From contig CAKZLO010000011.1 in NCBI GenBank assembly GCA_937127125.1, positions 1 to 64,000 of the forward strand: a stretch of 64,000 nt of DNA, written 5' to 3'. The notes beneath the pieces are model-generated. The model had not been told where the DNA came from. It searched no databases and saw only the letters and a program-made list of their open reading frames with translations. Shown piece by piece: positions 39,343 through 47,387 of the stretch; the stretch's first letter is position 1, and each line of letters starts with the position of its first letter. The DNA is from an uncultured Ardenticatenia bacterium (GTDB taxonomy: Bacteria > Chloroflexota > Anaerolineae > 4572-78 > NAK82). The translations under genes and the position numbers were made by a program.

Positions 39343-40536
39343 TCAGCGGCGACCAAAGCGCAACACAGCAACCGCTACCACACCGACCGCCACGGCAATC
39401 AGCACAACACCTACTACACCCCAAAGGGTTGACGTCAACACAGTGATCCGGAAGTCAGCCGACTTGGTAGTGCCATCGGTAGGTTGGGCACGCACAGTCA
39501 CCATATAATCGCCAGCAAGAGCTTTGTCAGAAGGACGGATCTTAGCTGTTACCTCAGCTTGCTGGCCTGCAGGGATCTCATCAATCTCCTTGGGCACGAA
39601 ATCGACTGACCAGCCGGCTGGTTCGCTTGAGCTGAGAGTGATTGCACGCGCTGGCGCGCTGCCATTATTGCGGATGATCACCTTTAGAGGTGTCTCGCTA
39701 CCCGCATAGGCAGTGCCGGAGAGTCGCCCGTCCGGCGCCGTCACAGTGAGATCAGACTCACCAGTGACCTCAGCGGTCAGGTTCAAAGTGGCCGATGCCT
39801 CACCGCCCTCTGCACGCACTGTGATTGGATAGCTGCCGGCGGCCAAGTCTGGATAAGCACGCGCCTCAATACTTAGACTCTTTGACTGATTGGCATCCAA
39901 TGGCACGCTGGTGACCTCCTGACCCGTCATCTTGAAGGTGACAATAAAGCCTGGGGGTGCATCTGCCACCAGATTGACGGCCAGATTCTCATCACCTTCG
40001 TTCTTCAGCGTGGCATTGTAGCGGAATGTCGTGTTTGGCTTGCCGCGCAAGGTGGGCAGATCTACCGTGAGTGTTAGGCTGGGCGGTAGCTTCTCCTGCA
40101 CAGTGATTTCCAACGGCAGGGTCGCTGTTGCCCGGCTGCTCTTGGCCGTCACGAGGAAGCGATATGTGCCTGCCTTGACTGTGTCTGACGGCTCCAGCCT
40201 CAGAGTGATGTTCGTGTCCGTGCCCGGCTCCACATAGGCTGCAGAAATGACTTTAGCGCCGCCGCGGAAAGAAGCTTCCCAGCCTTCGGGGAGATCATTT
40301 ACCGCAAGCTGCACCGTTTGTGGCTCAGTGCTGGTGCGCAACTTAAGGTCAATGCTTACATTTTCACCCATTTCAACGGTCTGATTGGGAAAAGTGGTTG
40401 TGAGCGCCAGCTCGCCTACCTCGAAAGCGGGCTTTTCTTCCTCCGTGCCCGTTTGCGCCAGCGCAAGCTGTGGCACAGCGGCCAGCATTGTCAAAATTAC
40501 TATGATCGCGATTGTGTACTTGGTGATATGTTTCAT
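39343..40536 (-). CDS. NEW3-domain secreted or membrane-anchored protein of the ABC operon
   Basis: A signal peptide (MKHITKYTIAIIVILTMLAA ... ALAQ) is followed by three immunoglobulin-like repeats of about 110 residues. The NEW3 pattern is present: EGWEASF, GFIVTFK and GWSVDFVPKE, each before a statement of the type AGTYRFLVTAKS, AGSYPITVRAEG or AGDYMVTVRAQ. A single C-terminal membrane helix ends in RFGRR. The protein is thus anchored with its body outside. It is the first gene of a three-gene operon with an ABC-2 exporter and may serve as its extracytoplasmic partner; the role is unknown. GGAGG precedes the ATG at 40536. About 397 residues. Confidence 0.87.
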   Translation of the reverse strand: MKHITKYTIAIIVILTMLAAVPQLALAQTGTEEEKPAFEVGELALTTTFPNQTVEMGENVSIDLKLRTSTEPQTVQLAVNDLPEGWEASFRGGAKVISAAYVEPGTDTNITLRLEPSDTVKAGTYRFLVTAKSSRATATLPLEITVQEKLPPSLTLTVDLPTLRGKPNTTFRYNATLKNEGDENLAVNLVADAPPGFIVTFKMTGQEVTSVPLDANQSKSLSIEARAYPDLAAGSYPITVRAEGGEASATLNLTAEVTGESDLTVTAPDGRLSGTAYAGSETPLKVIIRNNGSAPARAITLSSSEPAGWSVDFVPKEIDEIPAGQQAEVTAKIRPSDKALAGDYMVTVRAQPTDGTTKSADFRITVLTSTLWGVVGVVLIAVAVGVVAVAVLRFGRR

Positions 40537-40606
40537 TTTTTCGCCTCCTTTCCACCTGACAGGGTGATGACACATCTACTTTACCGGTTAATAGATTAAA
40601 AGAGGA

Positions 40607-41632
40607 TTAGGTAGCCACTAGAAAATCGTTAGAAATCTCCACCTCTAGAGTGCGCTTGTGCCTCCAATCATAGCTAAGCGGTCTGCCATTTTGCCTCAGC
40701 CAGTCTAGTAGAGCACGCACACTGCCTGTAGCTAATGCGATGCAGGTATCTGCCGCCCCGTAGTACAAGTACAAGGTGTCCTTGTTGTCCGCCAGAGTGT
40801 AGCCACATGGGAAAACCACGTTATCAACATCACCCTCACGCTCATAGGGCGCTTCTGGGCCGAAGATCCAGGTATCCCCGCGCAGCAAGCAGCGTTGCGG
40901 GTTCTCAAGATCTAATAGGGCCAACCCCAGTCGATACAAACAGCCACCTGCTGTCTGGCGCACGCCGTGGTAGATAATCAGCCAGCCTTCATTGGTCTCG
41001 ATCGGAGGTGTACAGAGACCGATCTTGTTAGCATCCCACCAAGCCCCACGTCTTGCTTCGATCAAGAGACGATGATTGCCCCAGTGGCGCAGATCCGGGG
41101 AATAGGAGATCCACATATGAGCTCCCAAAGGGGTAACCGGCCGATGGATCAACGCCCAATAGCTGCCGATGCGACGTGGGAACAGCGCGGCGTCCTTGTC
41201 TTCGGGCGGCATCACCACACCGTAACGCTCGAAAGTCACAAAGTCGCGCGTCAGTGCCAGAGACACTCCGGGCCCGCCCCGTGAATAGGACGTGTACGCA
41301 ATCACGTAGCAATTCATCTCCGGCACATATGTGATGCGCGGATCCTCTATGCCCCAAATCTCCTCGGGATAATGCTCTGGATCTGGCATGAGAGTTAGTT
41401 GCGGATCAATTTTCCACCCGTCCACACCGTTGGGCGAACGCGCAACACAAAAATGCGAATGTCCACGCCGATCCTCGACCCGGCATAGGAGCAGTATGGT
41501 ACCATCCGGCAGGCGTGTCACTCCGGGATTGAAAACGCTGTTAACCGGATATGGCCAGTCTGCCGCGGTCAGTATAGGGTTCCGATGATGTCGATGAAAG
41601 AGGACACTGTAATGACTCGATGCAGAGCTCAT
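40607..41632 (-). CDS. Glycoside hydrolase family 130 protein (mannoside phosphorylase group)
   Basis: Five-bladed beta-propeller enzyme. The sequence shows FNPGVTRLPDGTILLLCRVEDRRG, the proposed catalytic aspartate in IWGIEDPRITY, HRPV and WWDANKIGLCTPPIETNEGWLIIYHGV, as in GH130. Members split beta-1,4- or beta-1,2-mannosides with phosphate to give mannose 1-phosphate, or hydrolyse them. About 341 residues is normal. The gene follows a large GT4 glycosyltransferase by 6 bases, so both probably work on the same mannose-containing glycan. The exact linkage is unknown. Confidence 0.93.
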   Translation of the reverse strand: MSSASSHYSVLFHRHHRNPILTAADWPYPVNSVFNPGVTRLPDGTILLLCRVEDRRGHSHFCVARSPNGVDGWKIDPQLTLMPDPEHYPEEIWGIEDPRITYVPEMNCYVIAYTSYSRGGPGVSLALTRDFVTFERYGVVMPPEDKDAALFPRRIGSYWALIHRPVTPLGAHMWISYSPDLRHWGNHRLLIEARRGAWWDANKIGLCTPPIETNEGWLIIYHGVRQTAGGCLYRLGLALLDLENPQRCLLRGDTWIFGPEAPYEREGDVDNVVFPCGYTLADNKDTLYLYYGAADTCIALATGSVRALLDWLRQNGRPLSYDWRHKRTLEVEISNDFLVAT

Positions 41633-41638
41633 TTCCCG

Positions 41639-43957
41639 TTACCTCCCGTGCCCAACGCGAATAACCCCACCGACGTATGCTGCTTCCGACAATGGCTCCA
41701 GGAGTCGTTTCGCGAGTGACATTTCTATTAAAGCCAGCAAGAACGATAGAGTCGCCTCAGCACCCTGATTCTCATTGACACGATCTGGGTGCAAGCCATC
41801 GCGACACCCTCCGGAACGTGGATCGTACAACGGCAGACGCAGATCATTGCGACCCAGGAACCATTCGAACGCACGCCTTGCCTCAGTGTACCAGCGGTCT
41901 TCACCCGTGATGCGATAAGCTGCCAGACAGGCTGTCACCATTGCGTGCGCTTCGACGGGTTGCTGGTCGAAGCGCGCCCGTTCTCCTCCACGCCGATAGA
42001 ACCCCTGATTGCCAATGGGAACAAAATGGCCCTCAGGAGCACACTGAACACTTGCCAGCCAGCTCAACGATTTGAGCCCCTCCTGGGTTATTTCGCCAGA
42101 ACCGATACGCGCACCCCACAGTATCAGTGCCATAGGCAGGTACGCATTCGCATAGGTTACGACCTCTTCGAACCATGGCCAATCAGAACTGGCGTTGTTT
42201 TGATAAAGCTTCCACAAGCGCTCGCTCAGAGTCTCCAGCACATTCTGGGCAATACGGTCACCGGGCATCTGGCGCAGATAGTCGTGCAGTCCGATAAGAG
42301 TACATGCCCACGCACGCGGACTGGTGAAATCAAGCGCAGCCGGCAATGCCATATGGAACAGTCGGTTGGCAGCTCCACGCAACCCATCATCCGTGGACCG
42401 TCCTAACAAATTCCCCAAAGCCCACAACGCCCGGCCGTGGCTGTCCTCTGAGCCCATTTCTTCCAGCCAGTGACGATTGAATCCAGCGAAGTTGCGAAAA
42501 CGCCCGGCCTCGGGATTAAAGGCGTGCCAGAGGAAAGCAAGATATCGAGCAGCCAGCCGATTCGCCTCTTCGGATGTGCCACCTTCCATCTCTTCCAACA
42601 ACACAGCGACTGACAGAGCGCGTGCATTGTCATCGGTAGTGTAACCCTCGTCATAGTTGGGCACAGTGAACACAGCATGCTGAAGGATGCCCGTGTTGTC
42701 AGTGAGGCGGTATAGATGATCCAACTTTAGTGTCGGCAGCTCGCCCATCTCCTCCCCCATAGTTCGGGCGACGAAGGCAGGGCGAGGATATCGAATGCGA
42801 GCCTGATGCGCACGTTCGAAGCTCTCCATATAGCGATGCGCCACCGTCGACCAGATCATTTCACGGCCGAACTGGTAGGCGCGCTTGCGCATTGTGTGAC
42901 GAAAGACCTCATCATCTAACACCTTGATAACCGTTTCTGCAATCGCCCGAGAGTCCCGGAACGGCACTAACATGCCTCGCCCGTCAGCCAGCAGTTCCTC
43001 AGCATACCAGTAGGGTGTCGAGATGACCGCTTTGCCAGCGCCAAGCGTATATGCCAAGGTACCTGAGACAATTTGCTCGGGGTTAAGGTAAGGTGTCAGA
43101 TAGATATCGGCAGCGCCGATGAATTCCATCAGCTCTTCCAACCGCACGAATCGGTTGTGAAAGATGACGTGGCGTTCGACACCCAGTTCGCGGGCCAGTC
43201 GCTGAAGCTTTAAACGATAGTCCTCGCCTTCACGTCGCTTTACATGGGGATGGGTCGCCCCCAACACAATGTACACCACATCCGGGTGGTGCTCTCGTAT
43301 GACTGGCAGTGCCTCGATAACGTACTCGATGCCCTTGTTCGGTGAGATAAGCCCAAAAGTGAGCAGAACCTTTTTCCCCTCAACACCAAATTGATCCTTA
43401 TAAAAGTTGGGATCAATGAAGGCAAAGTCTGGTATGCCGTGATGGACTACATCGATCTTGCTGGCCGGAACCCCATAGATATCCTGCAAGAACTCCGCCG
43501 CACGCTGGCTCATTACAATCAGCCGATCAGAGAGCTGGGTTAGCTCTTCCATCACGACGCGTTGATGGGGATTTGGCTCTCTCAGAACAGTGTGAAGCGT
43601 AGTGACCACCGGCATGCGCAATTCGCGTAACAGAGCAAGAATGTGGCTGCCTGCCGGGCCGCCAAATATACCATATTCGTGTTGCAAGCAGACCAGGTCC
43701 ACATTGTTGAAGTTCAGAAAGTCTGCTGCCTGGCGGTACGTTGCAATGTCTTGTTCTGCTACCTCAAACCAGACTCGTGCCGGGTAGCGGTATCCGTTCG
43801 CTGTATCATTGACCGCGACTACCAGGCAGGTGATCTGCTCATATTCACGGGCAATCGCCTGACACAAGTCAGTCGTAAAGGTGGCGATGCCACATTGACG
43901 CGGCAGGTGATTGCCAATAAAAGCAATCCGTGCCCGAGACATACGTTGTGGCGACAT
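41639..43957 (-). CDS. Two-domain protein: GT4 glycosyltransferase with C-terminal alpha-toroid region
   Basis: Residues 1 to about 400 form a GT-B glycosyltransferase. GIATFTTDLCQAIA binds near the start, then FGLISPNKGIEYVIEALP and the donor-site segment PEQIVSGTLAYTLGAGKAVISTPYWYAEELL with the spaced glutamates of GT4. Residues from about 420 to 772 are helical, with repeats such as TTDDNARALSVAVLL, EDSHGRALWALGNLL and AHAMVTACLAAY, resembling an (alpha/alpha)6 barrel of glycosidase or epimerase type. The two halves could make and trim a glycan, or the second half may only bind it. It pairs with the GH130 gene. The start is uncertain between ATG 43957 and 43942. Confidence 0.87.
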   Translation of the reverse strand: MSPQRMSRARIAFIGNHLPRQCGIATFTTDLCQAIAREYEQITCLVVAVNDTANGYRYPARVWFEVAEQDIATYRQAADFLNFNNVDLVCLQHEYGIFGGPAGSHILALLRELRMPVVTTLHTVLREPNPHQRVVMEELTQLSDRLIVMSQRAAEFLQDIYGVPASKIDVVHHGIPDFAFIDPNFYKDQFGVEGKKVLLTFGLISPNKGIEYVIEALPVIREHHPDVVYIVLGATHPHVKRREGEDYRLKLQRLARELGVERHVIFHNRFVRLEELMEFIGAADIYLTPYLNPEQIVSGTLAYTLGAGKAVISTPYWYAEELLADGRGMLVPFRDSRAIAETVIKVLDDEVFRHTMRKRAYQFGREMIWSTVAHRYMESFERAHQARIRYPRPAFVARTMGEEMGELPTLKLDHLYRLTDNTGILQHAVFTVPNYDEGYTTDDNARALSVAVLLEEMEGGTSEEANRLAARYLAFLWHAFNPEAGRFRNFAGFNRHWLEEMGSEDSHGRALWALGNLLGRSTDDGLRGAANRLFHMALPAALDFTSPRAWACTLIGLHDYLRQMPGDRIAQNVLETLSERLWKLYQNNASSDWPWFEEVVTYANAYLPMALILWGARIGSGEITQEGLKSLSWLASVQCAPEGHFVPIGNQGFYRRGGERARFDQQPVEAHAMVTACLAAYRITGEDRWYTEARRAFEWFLGRNDLRLPLYDPRSGGCRDGLHPDRVNENQGAEATLSFLLALIEMSLAKRLLEPLSEAAYVGGVIRVGHGR

Positions 43958-44308
43958 CCGTCACGCACCCCCCATCAGATCGTACGAAAGGTTTCTCGAC
44001 TTTGTTATCTACACAGCTCTCGTAACGATACAGTGACCAGATGGAGCATGTCCCAGAAATGGGCACCCTACGCTCGAGTCCACGTATTAGTCAGTCATAG
44101 CTAACAGCATTGTCACCAGATAAGAACAAATATGCTCGCGCTATGCACTCTTACACTGCCCCATGTGCTGTCTAAGAGAGCGAGATACTCTTCTCCAGCA
44201 CGCGAGCACTATTTGCGCTTATCTATCCTAATGGGGGTTATGTTAGAGTAAGATAAGAACAGTGTTAGCAATATGTTAGAGCTAGGGCTACAACCATGGA
44301 ATGCAAGC
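43958..44308. other. 351-bp intergenic region with foldable inverted and direct repeats
   Basis: No gene is visible. TGCTCGCG (44133-44140) and CGCGAGCA (44201-44208) form a perfect 8-bp inverted repeat enclosing two smaller ones, GCAC/GTGC (44145-44168) and AAGAG/CTCTT. This could fold as a 76-base three-way junction. It is not a tRNA, as no T-arm consensus is present. CTTATC/GATAAG (44218-44257) is a further inverted repeat. It lies between degV and the GT4 gene, both on the minus strand, so it could be a leader or a 3' element. Confidence 0.45.
44118..44261. repeat. 11-bp direct repeat AGATAAGAACA flanking the structured element
   Basis: AGATAAGAACA occurs at 44118-44128 and again at 44251-44261. 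The 122 bases between hold the inverted repeats of the three-way junction. A shorter direct repeat ATGTTAGAG lies at 44240-44248 and 44272-44280. No terminal inverted repeats of a transposon kind are seen at the inner ends. Confidence 0.6.
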
Positions 44309-45160
44309 TTACCGCTCAGCCGCAGGACAGACGGCAGCACCGACAACGCCAGGCCCGACGTGAGCTCCCACTACGGCGCCCACCTCTGTGACGAGCACCC
44401 GTGTACAGTCGAAACGTCTCTGCAATCCAATGGCCAATTCGTGCACCTCGTCGTGTGCCCGCGCATGCACTAGGACACACTGCACACTCTGCCCCAGGTT
44501 AAACTGGGCCTCGAAGTGTTCCAGCAGGCGTTGCAACGCCTTGGGCTTGCTGCGCGCCTTATCCAAGGGCTGCACAATCCCATCTTGTATGGCGAGAATT
44601 GGCTTGATCTGAAGGATTGAACCGACAAGTGCAGCTGCCTTGCCAATACGTCCCCCTTTTTGTAAGTATTCAAGGGTATCCACAACAAAATAGAGCCGGA
44701 TGGTTTGGCGGAGTTGCTCGAGACGTGCAAGGATGACTTCCATCGGATATCCGTCCATAGCCATTTCGGCCGCTGCCAATACCATAAGAGCCAGACCACC
44801 TGCTACTGAAAGTGAATCGAACACAGTAATGGGAACATTTGGTATGGCTCGACAAGCTTCTATAGCGCTTTGATACGTGCCACTCAGATGGCTGGAGATT
44901 ACTAAACACAGCACCTGATGTCCAGCCAAGGTTAGCTCGGAGAACACTCGACGGAATTCCTCAGGCGAAGGTTGAGACGTAGTGGGTAGAACAGGAGAGT
45001 CCGCTAGTAGATGGTAGAATTGCGCTGGAGTTAGATCAATCCCCTCACGATAAACACGTTCCTGACCGAAATGCACACTGAGAGGCACAACCTGGATACC
45101 ATACTGACGCACCAGATCCTCAGGGAGATAGGCGGTAGAATCAACCACCACTCTAATCAC
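44309..45160 (-). CDS. DegV family protein (fatty-acid-binding)
   Basis: DegV-type proteins bind a fatty acid and, as FakB, present it to the kinase FakA. The sequence opens IRVVVDSTAYLPEDLVRQYGIQVVPLSVHFG. It has LPTTSQPSPEEF and ISSHLSGTYQSA, and the C-terminal GTRP-like region is replaced by AVVGAHVGPGVVGAAV. About 283 residues from GTG at 45160, which overlaps the stop of the HTH gene by 8 bases and gives the family-typical start; an ATG at 45196 would extend into that gene. No fakA is nearby. The overlap suggests co-regulation with the HTH protein. Confidence 0.9.
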   Translation of the reverse strand: MIRVVVDSTAYLPEDLVRQYGIQVVPLSVHFGQERVYREGIDLTPAQFYHLLADSPVLPTTSQPSPEEFRRVFSELTLAGHQVLCLVISSHLSGTYQSAIEACRAIPNVPITVFDSLSVAGGLALMVLAAAEMAMDGYPMEVILARLEQLRQTIRLYFVVDTLEYLQKGGRIGKAAALVGSILQIKPILAIQDGIVQPLDKARSKPKALQRLLEHFEAQFNLGQSVQCVLVHARAHDEVHELAIGLQRRFDCTRVLVTEVGAVVGAHVGPGVVGAAVCPAAER

Positions 45161-45905
45161 TGGAGAGGTCTTCCTGCTTGTTTGATCCCCATGCACTCTC
45201 TACCGCCTTCAATGCATCCTGCAGGAAACTGCTCAAACGATTAAGGCTATCCTCGCTCAGTTCATTAAGTTGTTCCTGAAACTCCCGCACGTGATGTGCC
45301 AACCGTTCTGCAAAGGAAGGGTCATCGCTCTGGCTAGATACCAGCGATCCCAAGCTCAAACCCGCCAGCGTCCCCAGACCGACTGGTCCGCCAGCTGTCA
45401 AAGGCTGGAGCGTGCGTAAAGAAAGGCGTTGCGGGGCTGTTTGGCCCGCTTGTGCTAAGTTCAGAAGCAGCACACCAATCATCTCAGTACAATAAGCTAG
45501 CGGCGTCTTCACACTGGGAAGCTGATTGAGCAGCTCGCGCATAGTTTTGCCAGAATTGCCCTCCACAGCCTGGCGCAGTCGACGCAAGACGCTCTCCTTG
45601 ATCTGAGGCCATTCGTCGCCGCTGAACATATCCTGGCGCAACTGGGTCAAAAACTTGGCAGCACGGTAAGTCGGGTAGAACAATACCATCGAGCGTCCCG
45701 GCCCGCTCTGATCCTCTTTCAGCGCATACGCTGAAGCGGCTACCCCTTTTTCTTCGAGGGTCTTGAGCATGTCATAAGCGGAGAAGCGGTTGACACCTAG
45801 CCGCTCTGCCACCACCGAATAGTGTACCGGTCGCCCAAACTCGCGATACAAGTCGAACAGTTTGTCCAAAAATGCCTGCTGGCGTCGTGTCAGCTTTATT
45901 TTCAT
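45153..45905 (-). CDS. Winged-helix DNA-binding protein, function unknown
   Basis: The first 65 residues (KIKLTRRQQAFLDKLFDLYREFG, then VHYSVVAERLGVNRFSAYDMLKTLEEKG) look like a LexA- or MarR-like winged helix with the recognition helix at about 35-50. The remaining 185 residues are mostly helical, with a glycine-rich hydrophobic middle (GPVGLGTLAGLSLGSLVSS) and a long C-terminal helix. I know no family for this region. It has a good promoter and a 160-base leader containing an inverted repeat, so it may control itself and degV. If DegV binds fatty acids, a lipid-responsive regulator is conceivable; this is speculation. Confidence 0.8.
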   Translation of the reverse strand: MKIKLTRRQQAFLDKLFDLYREFGRPVHYSVVAERLGVNRFSAYDMLKTLEEKGVAASAYALKEDQSGPGRSMVLFYPTYRAAKFLTQLRQDMFSGDEWPQIKESVLRRLRQAVEGNSGKTMRELLNQLPSVKTPLAYCTEMIGVLLLNLAQAGQTAPQRLSLRTLQPLTAGGPVGLGTLAGLSLGSLVSSQSDDPSFAERLAHHVREFQEQLNELSEDSLNRLSSFLQDALKAVESAWGSNKQEDLSSD

Positions 45906-45962
45906 TTTCGACTAGCACACCGTTAAACTGTTCTGGACCTCGCGTCCCAATATCTTTGACAA

Positions 45963-45990
45963 TGCACTACGGTTAGACTAGACTAGTGCA
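45963..45990. promoter_or_regulatory. Inverted repeat TGCACTA-N14-TAGTGCA, possible operator
   Basis: TGCACTA (45963-45969) and TAGTGCA (45984-45990) are perfect 7-bp arms separated by 14 bases, about two turns centre to centre. They lie in the leader of the HTH-degV transcript, downstream of its promoter. The position suits autoregulation, or a hairpin in the mRNA. Confidence 0.45.
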
Positions 45991-46072
45991 CGTTTTTGAC
46001 GAGCGACCGTCATTAGGTGGTGGAATTTCTGAGTAGCAGCGCTCAGGGCTGTCTCAACGGCACGATAATTAC

Positions 46073-46100
46073 ATTGTACACGATGACACCGTATTGTCAA
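46073..46100 (-). promoter_or_regulatory. Promoter of the HTH-degV genes
   Basis: On the minus strand TTGACA (46100-46095), 16 bases, TACAAT (46078-46073). The -35 lies only 16 bases from the fabF start on the other strand, so the two transcription units share this short region. Confidence 0.7.
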
Positions 46101-46115
46101 TAATCAGAGGACCTT

Positions 46116-47384
46116 ATGGTGGACCAACCATCCCTAAACGGCAGGCGACGTGTAGTTGTGACTGGCGTGGGTGCTATTACGCCGCTTGGCTTGGATGTCC
46201 CTAGCACCTGGCAGGCGCTTATTGAAGGAAAGTCAGGGGTCACACGAATTACTGACTGGGACGTCAGCCAATATCCCACCCAGATGGCAGCATTTGTCAA
46301 GGGGTTTGATGCAGCCCAATACATTCATCCTCGTGAGGCGCGTCGGCTGTCCCCCTTTATCCTGTATGGGCTGGCTGCTGCCAAACAAGCAATTGATCAG
46401 GCTGACATTGACTTTGCCCGAGAGGATACGACACGTATCGGGGTCGAGATCGGCAGCTCGATGGGAGGCTCCAGCATCGTAGAGGAACAGCGTCTGATCC
46501 TGGATGCGAAGGGAGTTCGCCAGATCAACCCTACGCTCATCCCTGCTATTCTGATCAACACAGTTGCGTGCGTGGTGGCCATCGAGTTGGGGATTCGCGG
46601 GCCAGTTAACTCGGTAAGCGGGGCATGTGCTACAGGGCTGATCTCACTAGGAGAGGCAGTGCGCAAGATCAGCTGGGGCGATGCCGACGTGATGATCGCC
46701 GGGGGAGCAGAGGCCGTGCTATCCCCCCTTTCTGTAGCAGGATTTGCCCGTCTGGGGGCTACCTCAGTCAAGAATGACCGCCCAGAAAGGGCATGTGCGC
46801 CGTTCGACCTTAATCGTGATGGCACTGTTGTGGGAGAAGGGGCTGCCGTATTGGTACTGGAAAGCCTTGACCACGCGCAGCAGCGCGGTGCCCCCATCCT
46901 AGCAGAAGTGCTCGGCTACGCACTCACCTGTGACGCCTACCACGTGGTAGCTCCCGATCCGTCCGGGGAGGGAGCAGCTCGAGCAATGCGTCTTGCTTTG
47001 CAGGAAGCGGGGGTGTCTTCCTCTGAGCTCGACTGGATCGTTGCGCACGGCACTGCCACCAAGATGAATGACGCTATTGAGACAAAGGCGATCAAGATGG
47101 CACTAGGCGAGCAGGTCGCTTACAAGGTGCCGGTCAGCTCCAACAAGGGTGCTTTGGGGCACATGATCGGTGCTGCCGGCGCGGTCTCCGCTGTAACTGC
47201 AGTACAGGCGATGCTTACTGATACTATCGCTCCCACGATCAACTATGAGACGCCCGACCCAGAGTGTGATCTGGACTATGTACCCAATGTGGGACGTGCG
47301 GCGACTGTCAGGACAGTGATGGTCAACTGTTTTGGCTTCGGAGGCCAGAACAGCTGCCTAGTCTTACGCAAGTGGGAGGCTTGA
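46116..47384 (+). CDS. fabF: Beta-ketoacyl-ACP synthase II
   Basis: It condenses malonyl-ACP with an acyl chain. The thiolase-fold sequence has the catalytic cysteine C171 in VSGACATGLISLGEA, and histidines in WIVAHGTATKMNDA and SNKGALGHMIGAAGAVSA, the complete Cys-His-His triad. About 422 residues is normal. AGAGG lies 5 bases before the ATG. It is followed by a dehydrogenase and an epimerase/reductase, not by acpP or fabG, so it may serve a special lipid or polyketide-like product instead of bulk fatty-acid synthesis. Confidence 0.95.
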   Translation: MVDQPSLNGRRRVVVTGVGAITPLGLDVPSTWQALIEGKSGVTRITDWDVSQYPTQMAAFVKGFDAAQYIHPREARRLSPFILYGLAAAKQAIDQADIDFAREDTTRIGVEIGSSMGGSSIVEEQRLILDAKGVRQINPTLIPAILINTVACVVAIELGIRGPVNSVSGACATGLISLGEAVRKISWGDADVMIAGGAEAVLSPLSVAGFARLGATSVKNDRPERACAPFDLNRDGTVVGEGAAVLVLESLDHAQQRGAPILAEVLGYALTCDAYHVVAPDPSGEGAARAMRLALQEAGVSSSELDWIVAHGTATKMNDAIETKAIKMALGEQVAYKVPVSSNKGALGHMIGAAGAVSAVTAVQAMLTDTIAPTINYETPDPECDLDYVPNVGRAATVRTVMVNCFGFGGQNSCLVLRKWEA

Positions 47385-47387
47385 TGT

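Noticed and set aside
41789-42406. 205-codon open frame on the plus strand
   Set aside because: Antisense to the helical half of the GT4 protein, with no recognisable protein pattern.
44133-44208. 76-base fold of tRNA length
   Set aside because: The outer stem is 8 bp, no T-loop GTTCGA-like consensus is present in either strand and there are only two inner stems, so it is not a tRNA.
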